Shown: piece by piece, positions 53,220 to 62,552 of the stretch
How positions within the stretch are numbered: the first letter of the stretch is position 1
Layout of the letters: each line of letters starts with the position of its first letter
Source of the DNA: Thermoguttaceae bacterium
Lineage (GTDB): Bacteria > Planctomycetota > Planctomycetia > Pirellulales > Thermoguttaceae
Length of the DNA stretch: 64,000 nucleotides
Direction: 5' to 3'
Assembly: GCA_017434455.1 (NCBI GenBank)
Contig: JAFRFG010000016.1
Location: 1-64,000 of the forward strand
Position numbers and translations under genes: made by a program
The notes under the pieces: model-generated
The model's input: only the letters and a program-made list of their open reading frames with translations
Told to the model about the DNA's origin: nothing
Databases searched by the model: none

Positions 53220-54098
53220 TCAGTCGAGCTCGAACTTGTGGAGCCCGTCTTTGATCACGTAGTTCTCCTTCACGCCGAGCTTCTCCATCCAGGCGCGGAC
53301 GTTGAGGGTCTCGAACTTCCCCTTCCCGTCGACGTTGGTCCACAGCCAATCGGGGGTCGGCCACAGACAGACGGTCGGGCGAACAACGCCGTAGAACTCC
53401 TCGGTGACCCCGCGCTGGCCGTGGTGCGCCATCTGGACATAGTCGGCCTTGATCTTTTCGGCCGGAACGAGCGTCAAAAGACGGTCTCCCCCCTCGACGC
53501 CGAGATCGCCGAGGAAGAGGATCGAGGTATTGGGGGTCTCGACGCGGTAGACGATCGAGGCGTTGTTGACCACATTGACGCGAAGGTCCGGGTCGTAGTC
53601 GTTGAGGGTCTCGATCGTGACGTTTCCGTACGGGAGTTTCTCCCCCGGGGCCGGGATCACGTGATCGGGGAGATACGGCCGGCTGTCGTCCCAGAACTTG
53701 ACCGCGGCGTAGCAGGAATTGCTCTGGAACCAGTCGCGGTCGGGAAAGTTAAAGTAGAGCTTATCGATCGTCACAAGCGAGCGCTTTTCCTCGTGCTGGA
53801 GGATTTCGGCCAGGGCCCCGTAGTGATCCAGGTGCGGGTGCGACAGGTACCAGGCGCGGACATGGCCGTCGGGATGAATCTGACGGATCATCTCCAGCAG
53901 GTAGTCGCTGTCCCCCGGCATCCCCCCGTCGATGACGATCAGGGAATCGTCGTCGCAAAGAAGCAGATACGACATCATCTGGGTATGCGTCTGATTCGGG
54001 AGCTGCCACAGCGTCAGGGCAGGACGGCGCGCGTCTTGGGCAAACAGGGGAACGGCGGCCGTAGCGGCCATCGACATTAAGAAGGTACGGCGTCTCAT
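53220..54098 (-). CDS. Tat-exported metallo-beta-lactamase-fold protein, copy 3
   Basis: The 292-residue paralogue has the Tat signal RRRTFLM, with metal motif HPHLDHYG, and the FLGDLGVEGG and MAHHGQRGV blocks. The segment after the fifth strand (SNSCYAAVKFWDDSR) differs from the other copies. I chose the ATG at 54098, in front of the twin arginines, over one at 54158. It is the first gene of the three in transcription order. Confidence 0.88.
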   Translation of the reverse strand: MRRRTFLMSMAATAAVPLFAQDARRPALTLWQLPNQTHTQMMSYLLLCDDDSLIVIDGGMPGDSDYLLEMIRQIHPDGHVRAWYLSHPHLDHYGALAEILQHEEKRSLVTIDKLYFNFPDRDWFQSNSCYAAVKFWDDSRPYLPDHVIPAPGEKLPYGNVTIETLNDYDPDLRVNVVNNASIVYRVETPNTSILFLGDLGVEGGDRLLTLVPAEKIKADYVQMAHHGQRGVTEEFYGVVRPTVCLWPTPDWLWTNVDGKGKFETLNVRAWMEKLGVKENYVIKDGLHKFELD

Positions 54099-54167
54099 AA
54101 CTTTCAGTCCTCTTATCAAGGCGGGGGGGATCTTAAAACCGAAACGGACGAAAAACAACCGAACCTC

Positions 54168-54196
54168 ATTTTACCACGCCCGCGGGGGCGGGGCAA
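54168..54196 (-). promoter_or_regulatory. Promoter of MBL copy 3
   Basis: On the minus strand, TTGCCC (plus 54191-54196) and TAAAAT (plus 54168-54173) are 17 bp apart with an extended -10 TGG. The -35 to -10 region and its flanks match the copy 2 promoter, so the promoter was duplicated with the gene. Confidence 0.68.
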
Positions 54197-54209
54197 TTCT
54201 CAAGTGATA

Positions 54210-54238
54210 TTGCCGCGGGGCGCGAAAATCGTTACCAT
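54210..54238 (+). promoter_or_regulatory. Candidate promoter of the channel operon
   Basis: TTGCCG at 54210-54215 and TACCAT at 54233-54238 have a 17-bp spacer. It is back to back with the MBL copy 3 promoter and 80 bp before the channel gene. Confidence 0.42.
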
Positions 54239-54317
54239 CGCCCCGCGCCAAAATAAATGTTTTTCCGCGCGCGAACGCTTCCTCAAAAAGCGTCCCCTTC
54301 CCCGGAGAGAGACGATT

Positions 54318-55733
54318 ATGAAAAGATTGATCAAGGGATTCTTCACCTCCGCCCTTTTGTGGGGCGGCCTGGCCACGGCCGGCTTTTACGCCGCCGTCGC
54401 CCGGGGTCTGATCACCGACCCCCTGGTGCTGCGCTACACGGCGGGGCACCCGGTGGAATATATCATCGTCGGGATGTTCCTCATCGGCATGGTCGCGCTG
54501 CTGTTCAAGTACCTTGGCGTGCTTCATCAGCAGCGGGCGATGTCGCTGGGACCGGTCTTCCCGCCGATTCGCAAAAAGCGGGAAAAATGCGGCCGCGCCG
54601 ATGAGTATCTCGAAACGATCAACCGGGCCGAGCAGGTTCGCGGAAAATCGCTCCATCTCGATCGGCTTCGCCGGGCGCTGCTGTTCCTCAAGTCCAGCCG
54701 CCGGGTCGAGGAGCTCGACACCGAGCTGCGTCTGCTGGCCGAAGATGACGAGGCGGCCAGCGAGCGGGGATACGGCATGGTCCGGATGTTCATCTGGGCG
54801 ATCCCGATTCTCGGCTTTTTGGGGACGGTCGTCGGGATCACGATGGCGCTGGGGAACCTTGACCTCACCGAGCTGGAATCGTCGAGCCAAAACCTCGCCT
54901 CGGGGCTGAACGTCGCGTTCGACACGACGGCGCTGGCGCTGACGCTGGTATTCTTTCTCTATTTTTCGCTCTTCTTCGTCCAGCGGGTCGAGGGGCGCCT
55001 GTTCGCCCGCGTCACCCGGCTGGTCGACTCGGAGATGCGCGGCCGCTTCGCGCGCATTCCGTCGGAAAACGAACAGAACAACACCCGCGCCGTGCGCCAC
55101 ATGCTCAAGACCCTGTGCGGCGCTTTCGACAAGATGGTTCAGGCGCAGATCCAGCGCTGGGAAGACGCCCTGGCCAAGGCCGAGCGCCAGACCTCGGAGC
55201 TGGTCCGCCAGGGAGGGGAACAGATCCGTCAGGTCCTGCAGGACTCGTTCAAAGAGTCGGTCGGGCAGCACGCCCGCATGATCTCCGGGGCGGAGGAAAA
55301 ACTCCTGTCCGAGACGCTCACCCCGTACATCCGCGCGCTGAAAGAAAGCGCCGAGAAAATCAGCTCCCTTCAAGACCGGTTCGCCGAGGAAGGGGCGCTC
55401 TTCCGCGATATTCTCAGCGCCACCGGGAAGATCAGCATGCTGGAGGACCGCCTCAACGAGAACCTCCACGCCCTTTCGCAGGCCGGCTGCTTCAGCGAGA
55501 CGGTCAGCTCCCTGGCGGCGGTCATTCCGCTGCTCTACTCACGGCTGGGGGCGCCGATGCCGGCCAAGCCCCAGACCCCTTCGCGGCTGTCGCCGCTGTT
55601 TCAAAGCACCCCGGCTCCGGAACCCAAACCGATCGAGCAGAAGCCGGCCGAGGAGCAAGCCGATTCGATCCGAGTGCATCCGCGTCACAGTGTCTTCGGC
55701 CGGCGCGCCAGCCGGAAGGGTAAGAGCGCATGA
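54318..55733 (+). CDS. MotA/TolQ/ExbB-type proton channel protein
   Basis: The 471-residue protein has four membrane spans. The first pair is near residues 7-30 and 48-68; the second pair holds the family core, WAIPILGFLGTVVGITMALG and GLNVAFDTTALALTLVFFLY, typical of channel subunits driven by ion flow. After residue 250 comes a long cytoplasmic coiled coil (QRWEDALAKAERQTSELVRQ; ALKESAEKISSLQDRFAEEG). It is larger than TolQ or ExbB (about 230-240). The next gene starts inside its stop codon (ATGA). Together with two ExbD-like genes it should form a motor complex. Confidence 0.88.
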   Translation: MKRLIKGFFTSALLWGGLATAGFYAAVARGLITDPLVLRYTAGHPVEYIIVGMFLIGMVALLFKYLGVLHQQRAMSLGPVFPPIRKKREKCGRADEYLETINRAEQVRGKSLHLDRLRRALLFLKSSRRVEELDTELRLLAEDDEAASERGYGMVRMFIWAIPILGFLGTVVGITMALGNLDLTELESSSQNLASGLNVAFDTTALALTLVFFLYFSLFFVQRVEGRLFARVTRLVDSEMRGRFARIPSENEQNNTRAVRHMLKTLCGAFDKMVQAQIQRWEDALAKAERQTSELVRQGGEQIRQVLQDSFKESVGQHARMISGAEEKLLSETLTPYIRALKESAEKISSLQDRFAEEGALFRDILSATGKISMLEDRLNENLHALSQAGCFSETVSSLAAVIPLLYSRLGAPMPAKPQTPSRLSPLFQSTPAPEPKPIEQKPAEEQADSIRVHPRHSVFGRRASRKGKSA

Positions 55734-58093
55734 GCGTCCATCGGGGCAGACAAAGAGCCGAGACCGCCGAGGTCTCGCTCTTCCCGTTCTTGGCCGTACT
55801 GCTGTGCACCATGGGGATCTTGATTATGCTCCTGGTGCTGATCGGGCAAAATACGGCCGAGCGCTATGAGCTCGCCGCCGAGGCGGGCGAAAAAAGCGCG
55901 CCGGTGCCCAAAAGCGCGTGGGAAGAGAAGCTCTTTGATTTTCCCCAGTCCCCTGAGCCGGCCGAACCGCCCGCCGAAACCGACACCGAGGAGGCCCCGG
56001 CAGAAAGTCAGACAACCCCGGCGGTCGAGGACAGTGCCGAGAATAACGCCGAGGACGACGCCGAAAAGGCGCGCTACGCCGAGGCGCGTCAGGCGCTGGG
56101 AGACTTGGACCTGGAGGGGCTCAAGACCGAGGTCGAGTCGGCCGTCTGGTTCCGAGGGGAACTGCAGCAGGTCCATGACCGCACCGGCGAATCGCTCAAG
56201 TCGGCCCGTCAGGCGCTCAGTCAAACCGAGGCGCAGATTGCCCGGCAGGTGGAGCATCTGGCCGATCTGCAAAATCAGCTGCGCGCCTTAGAGGAAGACA
56301 GCGGCGGCGACGCCGAGGCGGCCGCCGCGGCGATCGAGGAGAAAAAAGCGGCGATCGAGGCGCTCAACAGCGAGATCGAGGAGCTTAAGAAAAAGGCCGA
56401 GCAGCAGGGGGAAAACCGCTCGTACGCCATCCTCCCCTACAAGGGGAAGAACGGGACATTCCGCCGGCCGATCTACGTCGAGTGCACCGCCTCGGGGGTG
56501 ACGCTCATGCCGGAGAATTTCTTCTTTCCGATGGACGACCTGATCTTGGGGAAATACCCGGGGAACCCGTTCGATACCGGGCTTCGAACCGCGCGTCAGT
56601 ACTACATCGACACCGGCCAGGGGAGCGAGGAGGACGAACCGTACCCGCTGCTGATTGTCCGGCCCGACGGCTCGGAGAGTTACTACGCCGCCCGCGGCGC
56701 TCTGGCCTCGTGGGGCGGGGAGTGCGGCTACGAGTTCATCGAGGAGGACGCGCAGATCGAGTACCCCGCCGCCAGTCCCGAACTGGCGCAAAAGGTGCAG
56801 GACCAGGTGGTCGTCGCCCGGGGCCGCATGGCGGGGACCTTGGCGATGCTCCGCCAACAGATGGAGATGGCCCGGCAGCGGGAACTGGCCGCTTCCGGAT
56901 CGGGAAGCGGCGGTTTCAGCGGCTCGGGCGGCGGCTTTTCGAGCGGCCCGGGAACCGGCGGCTTCGGCGGCTCGGGGAGCGGCGGCGGCCTGGGCGATCA
57001 GCTCGGTCCGTACGCGCGGCTGTCCTCGGGAGGGAGCGAGCAGCCATCGGGGACGATGGAGACCTTCGGCGGCGCGGGCTCGGCCGACGGCGGCACACCC
57101 GGCGGTATGTCGGCCGACGGCATCCCCGGCGGCGGGGAGCAGATCACCGCCTCGTACCGCGGGAGCTTCGGTGCTTCGGCCGGCGGCGAGGCACCGCTGC
57201 CGCCGATGGAAGGAACTACTGCCGACGGCGCGGCCGGCGGCCTGATGGCGGGCTTCCCCGATACCTCGGGATACGGGATTGGGGGATACGGCGCGGCGGG
57301 TGACAGCGGCGGTACGGAAGGCGACGGCACAGCGGCCGGCGGCATGGCCGGATCGCAAGGCACAGCCGGATCAGAAGATATGGCCGCCTCTGAGGGCGCG
57401 GCCGCTCAAGACGGCGCGATGCGGCAAGGCGGTGCCGCCTCGGCAGCGGTCGCCCTGACGGGGGCCGGCGGCATCGTACCGGCGGCGCCGAATGCCTCGG
57501 ATGCCCCCTATCTCTCGGACGCCCCAAACGTCTCGGCCGACGGCCAGATTCCCGGGTCGCTGACCGCGCAGATGGCGGCTCAGGGACAGACCTCTCCCGA
57601 CCCCGGCGAGCCAAAAGAAGGGGAAGCGATCGATCCGTCGGTGACCGTCGGGAACACCGCCTACTACCAGAGCGAATTGGAGCGGATGCAAAGCAAGGGG
57701 CTCACCGAATCGAAACCGCAGGGCCAGCCGGGGCACGAGTCGGTCAAGAGCGCGCCGATCAGCCCCAAGGCGTTTAACCTCAACGAGCAGCTGCACAAGA
57801 CGACCGAAGTGGCGGTGGAGCGGCCGATTTTGGTCGAGTGCCATCCCGACGGGATTGTCTTCCCGCGGCAAAACGGGGTCGCCCAGCGGACCGAAATCGC
57901 CTGGCAGCAGGGGTGCGAGAACGAGATTCTTCGCACGATCATCGCCTGTGTCCAGTCGTGGAAGGTCGCCGGCCGCAACCGGTACTGGACCCCCTGGATC
58001 AGCGCGTCGGTCGCCCCGGGGGCGGAGGGGTCGTACCAGCGGCTGGCGAACCTGATGACCAGCCAGAAAGTAAAAATTCAACAGGCGCAATAA
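55730..58093 (+). CDS. Large ExbD/TolR-like partner lacking the membrane Asp
   Basis: The 787-residue protein has one N-terminal span (VSLFPFLAVLLCTMGILIML) placed like the ExbD span; the position of the proton-carrying Asp is Ala22. A coiled coil follows (about 130-225), then a domain with RPIYVECTASGVTLMPEN (about 242), a Gly/Ala-rich stretch (about 390-600) and a second copy of the motif, RPILVECHPDGIVFPRQN (near 700), with a C-terminal domain. The outer part is far larger than ExbD. The gene overlaps the channel gene by 4 bp. Confidence 0.78.
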   Translation: MSVHRGRQRAETAEVSLFPFLAVLLCTMGILIMLLVLIGQNTAERYELAAEAGEKSAPVPKSAWEEKLFDFPQSPEPAEPPAETDTEEAPAESQTTPAVEDSAENNAEDDAEKARYAEARQALGDLDLEGLKTEVESAVWFRGELQQVHDRTGESLKSARQALSQTEAQIARQVEHLADLQNQLRALEEDSGGDAEAAAAAIEEKKAAIEALNSEIEELKKKAEQQGENRSYAILPYKGKNGTFRRPIYVECTASGVTLMPENFFFPMDDLILGKYPGNPFDTGLRTARQYYIDTGQGSEEDEPYPLLIVRPDGSESYYAARGALASWGGECGYEFIEEDAQIEYPAASPELAQKVQDQVVVARGRMAGTLAMLRQQMEMARQRELAASGSGSGGFSGSGGGFSSGPGTGGFGGSGSGGGLGDQLGPYARLSSGGSEQPSGTMETFGGAGSADGGTPGGMSADGIPGGGEQITASYRGSFGASAGGEAPLPPMEGTTADGAAGGLMAGFPDTSGYGIGGYGAAGDSGGTEGDGTAAGGMAGSQGTAGSEDMAASEGAAAQDGAMRQGGAASAAVALTGAGGIVPAAPNASDAPYLSDAPNVSADGQIPGSLTAQMAAQGQTSPDPGEPKEGEAIDPSVTVGNTAYYQSELERMQSKGLTESKPQGQPGHESVKSAPISPKAFNLNEQLHKTTEVAVERPILVECHPDGIVFPRQNGVAQRTEIAWQQGCENEILRTIIACVQSWKVAGRNRYWTPWISASVAPGAEGSYQRLANLMTSQKVKIQQAQ

Positions 58094-58106
58094 CCTCGAG
58101 CAATCT

Positions 58107-59267
58107 ATGAGATATTTCCGCAGAGCGAGAACCGCCGAGTCCCCCGGCGCCGGAGAGGATTCGTTTCTCGATATCGTCTCGAATATGGTCGGTATCCTGA
58201 TCATCTTGGTGATGATCGCCGGATTCCGTCTGGGCCGAGCGGTACCGGAGGAAGAGCCGCGCGCCGATCGGGAAGAGCCCTCGGCCGCCGCCCGGCAGGA
58301 AGAGACCGCCCGTCAGGAAGAAATAGCCCGCAAAAAAGAAATCGCCCAAAAGGAAGAGCTCGCCCGAAAGGAGGCCGCCCGGCGCCAAGAGGAAGCCCGC
58401 AAAGAAGAGGCCCTCGGCCGGGCGCGGTACCTGGAGCTGGCCGACCGTTACCATCAGGAAAGAGACGGCATCCTGGCGCTTCAAAAGGAGGTGAGCGAAC
58501 TGAACGACCAGGCGGCGATACTTAAAATGCAGGCCGACAGCTCGCAGAAGGAATACGCCGAGCTGATGCAAAAGGCCGCCGAGCTGGAGGCGCTCATCGA
58601 GCGGCTGCGAAGGGAAAAGAGCGACGAAAAAATCGCCTTCGCGCAAAACAGCGCCGAACTGACCCGGCTTCAGGAGACGCTCGATCTTCTGACCAAGACC
58701 AAAGAGGCGCTGGCCGGCGCCCGCCCGAAGGCCCAGCTGCTGGAGAACCGGCCGACCCCGATTTCGAAGAAACTCGAAGGGAGCGAGGCGGTCTTCGCGA
58801 TCCGTGCCGGAAGAATCTCTTACGTCCCGATCGGGGAGTTCGCCGAACTGGTCCGCGGGGCGTTCCGCTCGATGCGGGAGTTCAAAGACGATCGGATCGA
58901 GCAGGTTTTGGGGCCGTACGACGGGTATCGATTCCACTACGTCGCCGCCATCCACAAAGAGCCGACCGACGAGGGGATACGGATGACCTGCGTCTTCGAG
59001 GGGGGCGAGTTCGATCCGGTCGACGCCCTTCCCGGCGAGGAAGTCGCCGACGCGCTCAAGGACGGCTCGGCCTTCCGAAAGAAGCTGTCGATCTTTATCC
59101 CCGAGAGCAACACGATCACCTTAAGCGTCTACCCCGACTCGTACAAAGAACTGCGGGAGGTGAAGAAATTCCTGCAGGACCAAGGGTACACCCTGGCCCT
59201 GCGCCCGATGCCGGCGGGGGAACGAATCTCGATCTCCCCCCACGGGACCGAATCGACGCTGTACTAG
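58107..59267 (+). CDS. ExbD/TolR-like partner with the membrane Asp and a coiled coil
   Basis: The 386-residue protein has one N-terminal span, SFLDIVSNMVGILIILVMI, with Asp22 in the place of the ExbD/TolR proton-binding Asp. A long Glu/Arg/Lys-rich helix (about 48-215) forms a coiled coil, and a compact C-terminal domain (about 225-386; EQVLGPYDGYRFHYVAAIHK) follows. It starts 13 bp after the large partner. The two partners align in their membrane spans (GILIM with GILII), so they may form an uneven pair in one channel complex. Confidence 0.8.
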   Translation: MRYFRRARTAESPGAGEDSFLDIVSNMVGILIILVMIAGFRLGRAVPEEEPRADREEPSAAARQEETARQEEIARKKEIAQKEELARKEAARRQEEARKEEALGRARYLELADRYHQERDGILALQKEVSELNDQAAILKMQADSSQKEYAELMQKAAELEALIERLRREKSDEKIAFAQNSAELTRLQETLDLLTKTKEALAGARPKAQLLENRPTPISKKLEGSEAVFAIRAGRISYVPIGEFAELVRGAFRSMREFKDDRIEQVLGPYDGYRFHYVAAIHKEPTDEGIRMTCVFEGGEFDPVDALPGEEVADALKDGSAFRKKLSIFIPESNTITLSVYPDSYKELREVKKFLQDQGYTLALRPMPAGERISISPHGTESTLY

Positions 59268-59301
59268 ACGCCGGCGCGGCCGCGAAAACACCAATTTCTT
59301 C

Positions 59302-59330
59302 TTGCGCCGAAAAACGGCCGCCGGTACAAT
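59302..59330 (+). promoter_or_regulatory. Candidate promoter for the GT-C pair
   Basis: TTGCGC at 59302-59307 and TACAAT at 59325-59330 have a 17-bp spacer, about 80 bp before the first glycosyltransferase gene. Confidence 0.58.
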
Positions 59331-59411
59331 GGCTTTTCGGGGGCGGCTTTCTCCTGACGGGCCGCGCCTTTTCGTCAAAGGGAACAAAAAACGAAGGGAA
59401 TCGAACATATC

Positions 59412-60962
59412 GTGAGCGAAACCGTACTCCCGGCCCCCGCGCGGGCCGGGCAGCCCGATACCGCCCCCAAGCGGTACCGCGCGATCTTTTACCGCACCCT
59501 GGCGATCTACATCCCGATTCTGGCGCTGGCCGCCAATCTCGTCTGGCCGACCCCCCGATGGGACGTCTACGAAATGATCGGCGCCAGCCGCGAGTGGGTC
59601 ATCGGGAACTTCCGGGGGGATATCTCCAGCGCCTGGGTGGCGCGGATCTTCTCCGGCCCGTTCGGCGGGGCGCCGTTCGCCATCTATATCGCCGCGGCGG
59701 CATGCGCGGCCGGTACCATTTGGTGCGTCTGGCGGCTGGCCGGCGAGTACCTCGACCCCAAGCGCGCCTGCTGGGCCGCGCTGCTGCTGGGGACCTACTA
59801 CTACACCAATATCGGGGGGATCTACTTTAACAGAAACGTGGTTCACTCCCTGTTCTGGTATATCTCGATCCTGATTTTCTACCGGACCTTAAAAGAGAAC
59901 AAACTCCTCTGGTGGGCGGCCTTGGGGGGCTCGATGGGGTTTGCCCTGCTGAGTCACTACCCCGCGGTCTTTCTGGGAGGGGCGATGGCGGTCTATGCCT
60001 TAGCCACCCCTCATCGAAGGGTCTTTAAGACCCCCGGCCCCTACCTGGCCGTGGCGATCGCCCTGGGGATGTTCGCGCCGCATTTGCTGTTTATCCACGA
60101 GCATTACGACTACATCAAGGGCTATATCAACAGCAAACAGCCCAAGGACGGCTTTTTCTTTCGGATGCTCACCGGCTGGGGGGCCCAGCTGGCGATGGCC
60201 GCCCCGATGCTGATCTCGCTTCTCCCCCTTTTGATCCTCAAAAAGGGGGGAAAAGAAAAATCCCCTTGTCAAGAAACGGCCCAAGACGCCCCTTTGCGGA
60301 ACTTCCCGCTGGCGATGTTCCTCCTGCCGATTCCCTTTTTGCTGGCGGCCCAGCTCATCACCGGCGTGGCGTTTAAGATGCAGAGCTACGGGTTCCAGCT
60401 GTGGCAGCTGGTGCCGCTTTGCCTGCTGTATTACTTCCCGGCCCGCGAAAGCGCCGAGGCGTGGAAAAAATCGATCACCCTGGGAGTGATCTTTGCCGTG
60501 TCGCTTCTGGCGGCGCTGCTGATTCAAACCGCCGCCGGCTATTTCTTCCCCGGCAAAAATCTGGCGCAGCACCTTCGCCCGGCGCGGGCCCTCTCGCGCC
60601 AGATCGACGAGCTTTGGTCGGCCGAGTACCCGGATCGCCCCTGCCGGTTCGTCGGGGGGGAGGAACAGTGCCGTTTCCTCTACGGCGATTTCAGCCGGTT
60701 TCGGCCTCAGATCGACTCGTTCCAATATGCCGCCTGGAGCGTGGAAAAGACCAAGAGCCAAGGGGGAGTCGTGGTCTGGCGCCCGGTCGACGCCCCCGAC
60801 GGGGAACGCCAAATGCCCGAGGAGCTGGCCGAGCGCTTCCCGACCGCGCGGTTCGTCGGCCAGGTAACCGCCCCCTACATCACGTTCCCGGGGAAGGCGA
60901 CCGAGACATGGAATGTGGCGTTTTTTCCCCCCGAGGAAAATCAAGGAGTTCCGCAAAAGTGA
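59412..60962 (+). CDS. GT-C family membrane glycosyltransferase, copy 1
   Basis: The 516-residue protein has about ten membrane spans. An early periplasmic loop (WPTPRWDVYEMIGASREWVI) has acidic residues placed as in GT-C enzymes of the PMT type (GT39/GT83). AGEYLDPKRACWAALLLGTY and YFNRNVVHSLFWYISIL continue the fold. A C-terminal soluble part (about 400-516) follows. Acceptor unknown, perhaps lipid A, a polymer or a protein. The next gene is a paralogue overlapping by 4 bp (GTGA). Confidence 0.82.
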   Translation: MSETVLPAPARAGQPDTAPKRYRAIFYRTLAIYIPILALAANLVWPTPRWDVYEMIGASREWVIGNFRGDISSAWVARIFSGPFGGAPFAIYIAAAACAAGTIWCVWRLAGEYLDPKRACWAALLLGTYYYTNIGGIYFNRNVVHSLFWYISILIFYRTLKENKLLWWAALGGSMGFALLSHYPAVFLGGAMAVYALATPHRRVFKTPGPYLAVAIALGMFAPHLLFIHEHYDYIKGYINSKQPKDGFFFRMLTGWGAQLAMAAPMLISLLPLLILKKGGKEKSPCQETAQDAPLRNFPLAMFLLPIPFLLAAQLITGVAFKMQSYGFQLWQLVPLCLLYYFPARESAEAWKKSITLGVIFAVSLLAALLIQTAAGYFFPGKNLAQHLRPARALSRQIDELWSAEYPDRPCRFVGGEEQCRFLYGDFSRFRPQIDSFQYAAWSVEKTKSQGGVVVWRPVDAPDGERQMPEELAERFPTARFVGQVTAPYITFPGKATETWNVAFFPPEENQGVPQK

Positions 60963-62545
60963 CCCGTCCCCTTCCCCCATCCCAGCGGCCGGACGCCGAC
61001 TCGGCGCGATACCGCAAGATCTTTTACCTGACGCTGCTGATCTTCACCGCCCTTTTGGCGATTACCGGCAATATTGTCTGGCCGACCCCTCGATGGGACA
61101 TCTACGAGATGATCGGCGCCGGGCGGGAGTGGGTCATCGGAAACTTCCGGGGAGATCTCTCCAGCGCCTGGATCGCGAGGATTTTCTGCGCGCCGTTCGA
61201 CGAAGCCCCCTTTGCCGTCTACATCGCCTCGGCGCTGTGCACGGCGGGGACGATATGGTGTGTCTGGCGGCTGGCCGGCGAGTACCTCGACGCCAAACGC
61301 GCCTGTATCGCCGCGCTGCTGCTGACGACCTTCTACTACACCTGCATCGGCGGGATCTTCTATAACCGCAACGTGGTGCACTGCCTGTTTTGGTATCTGT
61401 CGATTTTGATCTACTACCACGCCCTCAAAACAGGAAAGCTCCTGTGGTGGATCGCGCTGGGGGGATCGATGGGATTCGCCCTGCTGAGCCATTACCCCGC
61501 GGTTTTCCTGGCCGGGGCGATGGTGACCTACGCGCTGGGGACCGGCCGCCGAAAGGTCTTTAAGACCCCCGGCCCCTATCTGGCGGTGGCGATCGCCGCG
61601 GGCCTGTTCGCGCCGCATGTTCTGTTTCTGCGCGAGCACTTCGCGGAAATTCAAGGATATGTCCAATCCAAAAAGCCGAAGAACGACTGTTTTCCCCTGG
61701 CGATGGTTACCGGCTGGGGTTCTCAGCTGGCGATGGCCTCGCCGATGCTCATCTCGCTTCTGCCGGTATTGATCTTTAAGAAAACGGGAGGAGAAGAAAA
61801 ATCTCCCCGTCAGGAACGATCCGACGCCGACCCTCTGCGGAACTTCCCTTTGGCGATGTTCCTCCTGCCGATGCCGTTTTTGGTCATCGCGCAGATACTC
61901 AACGGCGTGGCGTTTCGGCTGCCCAGCTACGGTTTCCAGCTTTGGGAACTGCTGCCGCTGTGCCTGCTGTACTATCTTCCGTCGCGCGGCGAGGCGGCCT
62001 CTTGGAAGAAGTCGGTCAAGATCGGCGCGGTCTTCGCGGCGGTTGTTTTTTTGACCCTCCCGATTCAATCGTTCGCCGGCTATTTCTTCCCCGGCGAAAA
62101 GGCGGCGGAGCATTTTCGTCCGGCCCGGGCGCTGTCGCGCCAGATCGACGAGCTGTGGTCGGCCGAGTACCCGGACCGCCCCTGCGCCTTTGTGGGAGGA
62201 GAACTGCAGACGCGCTTTCTCTACGGGGTATTCAGCCGATTCAAACCGCGGATCGACTCGTACCAGTACGCCGGCTGGAATGTCGACAAGAGCAAGGACC
62301 AAGGGGGGATCATCGTCTGGCTTCCGCGGGACGCCCCCGACGGAAAGAGCGCGTTTCCCAAAGAACTGGAAGAGCGTTTCCCCACCGCCCGCTTCATCGC
62401 CCAGGTGACCGCCCCCTGCATCACCTTCCCCGGCAAGGTGACCGACACATGGAATGTCGCGATCCTGCCTCCCGCGCACGAGGGGGAAAACACCGCGCCC
62501 AAGGAGGAATCGCCGGAACAGCCGAAGGAGTCCTCCGAGCACTAA
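60959..62545 (+). CDS. GT-C family membrane glycosyltransferase, copy 2
   Basis: The 528-residue paralogue matches copy 1 along its length: WPTPRWDIYEMIGAGREWVI, AGEYLDAKRACIAALLLTTF and GGSMGFALLSHYPAVFL are nearly the same. The start is a GTG at 60959 with AAGGAG 10 bases upstream, overlapping the copy 1 stop. The frame is open much further upstream, but that part lies inside copy 1 and is not coding. Tail is charged (EGENTAPKEESPEQ). Confidence 0.82.
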   Translation: MTRPLPPSQRPDADSARYRKIFYLTLLIFTALLAITGNIVWPTPRWDIYEMIGAGREWVIGNFRGDLSSAWIARIFCAPFDEAPFAVYIASALCTAGTIWCVWRLAGEYLDAKRACIAALLLTTFYYTCIGGIFYNRNVVHCLFWYLSILIYYHALKTGKLLWWIALGGSMGFALLSHYPAVFLAGAMVTYALGTGRRKVFKTPGPYLAVAIAAGLFAPHVLFLREHFAEIQGYVQSKKPKNDCFPLAMVTGWGSQLAMASPMLISLLPVLIFKKTGGEEKSPRQERSDADPLRNFPLAMFLLPMPFLVIAQILNGVAFRLPSYGFQLWELLPLCLLYYLPSRGEAASWKKSVKIGAVFAAVVFLTLPIQSFAGYFFPGEKAAEHFRPARALSRQIDELWSAEYPDRPCAFVGGELQTRFLYGVFSRFKPRIDSYQYAGWNVDKSKDQGGIIVWLPRDAPDGKSAFPKELEERFPTARFIAQVTAPCITFPGKVTDTWNVAILPPAHEGENTAPKEESPEQPKESSEH

Positions 62546-62552
62546 AACGCCT

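Noticed and set aside
51192..54098. Tandem MBL copies as an assembly error
   Set aside because: The copies differ at many positions, particularly one loop, so they are real paralogues.
54171..55469. A 432-codon minus-strand frame opposite the channel gene
   Set aside because: No membrane or domain pattern; it is a shadow of the MotA/TolQ-type gene.
54318..59267. Zorya-type defence system (ZorA/ZorB)
   Set aside because: The channel subunit has a coiled-coil tail, but no ZorC, ZorD or ZorE effector and no peptidoglycan-binding partner is nearby.
60401..60958. Upstream extension of the second GT-C gene
   Set aside because: It lies within copy 1 in another frame; the GTG at 60959 with AAGGAG and similarity to copy 1 fix the start.
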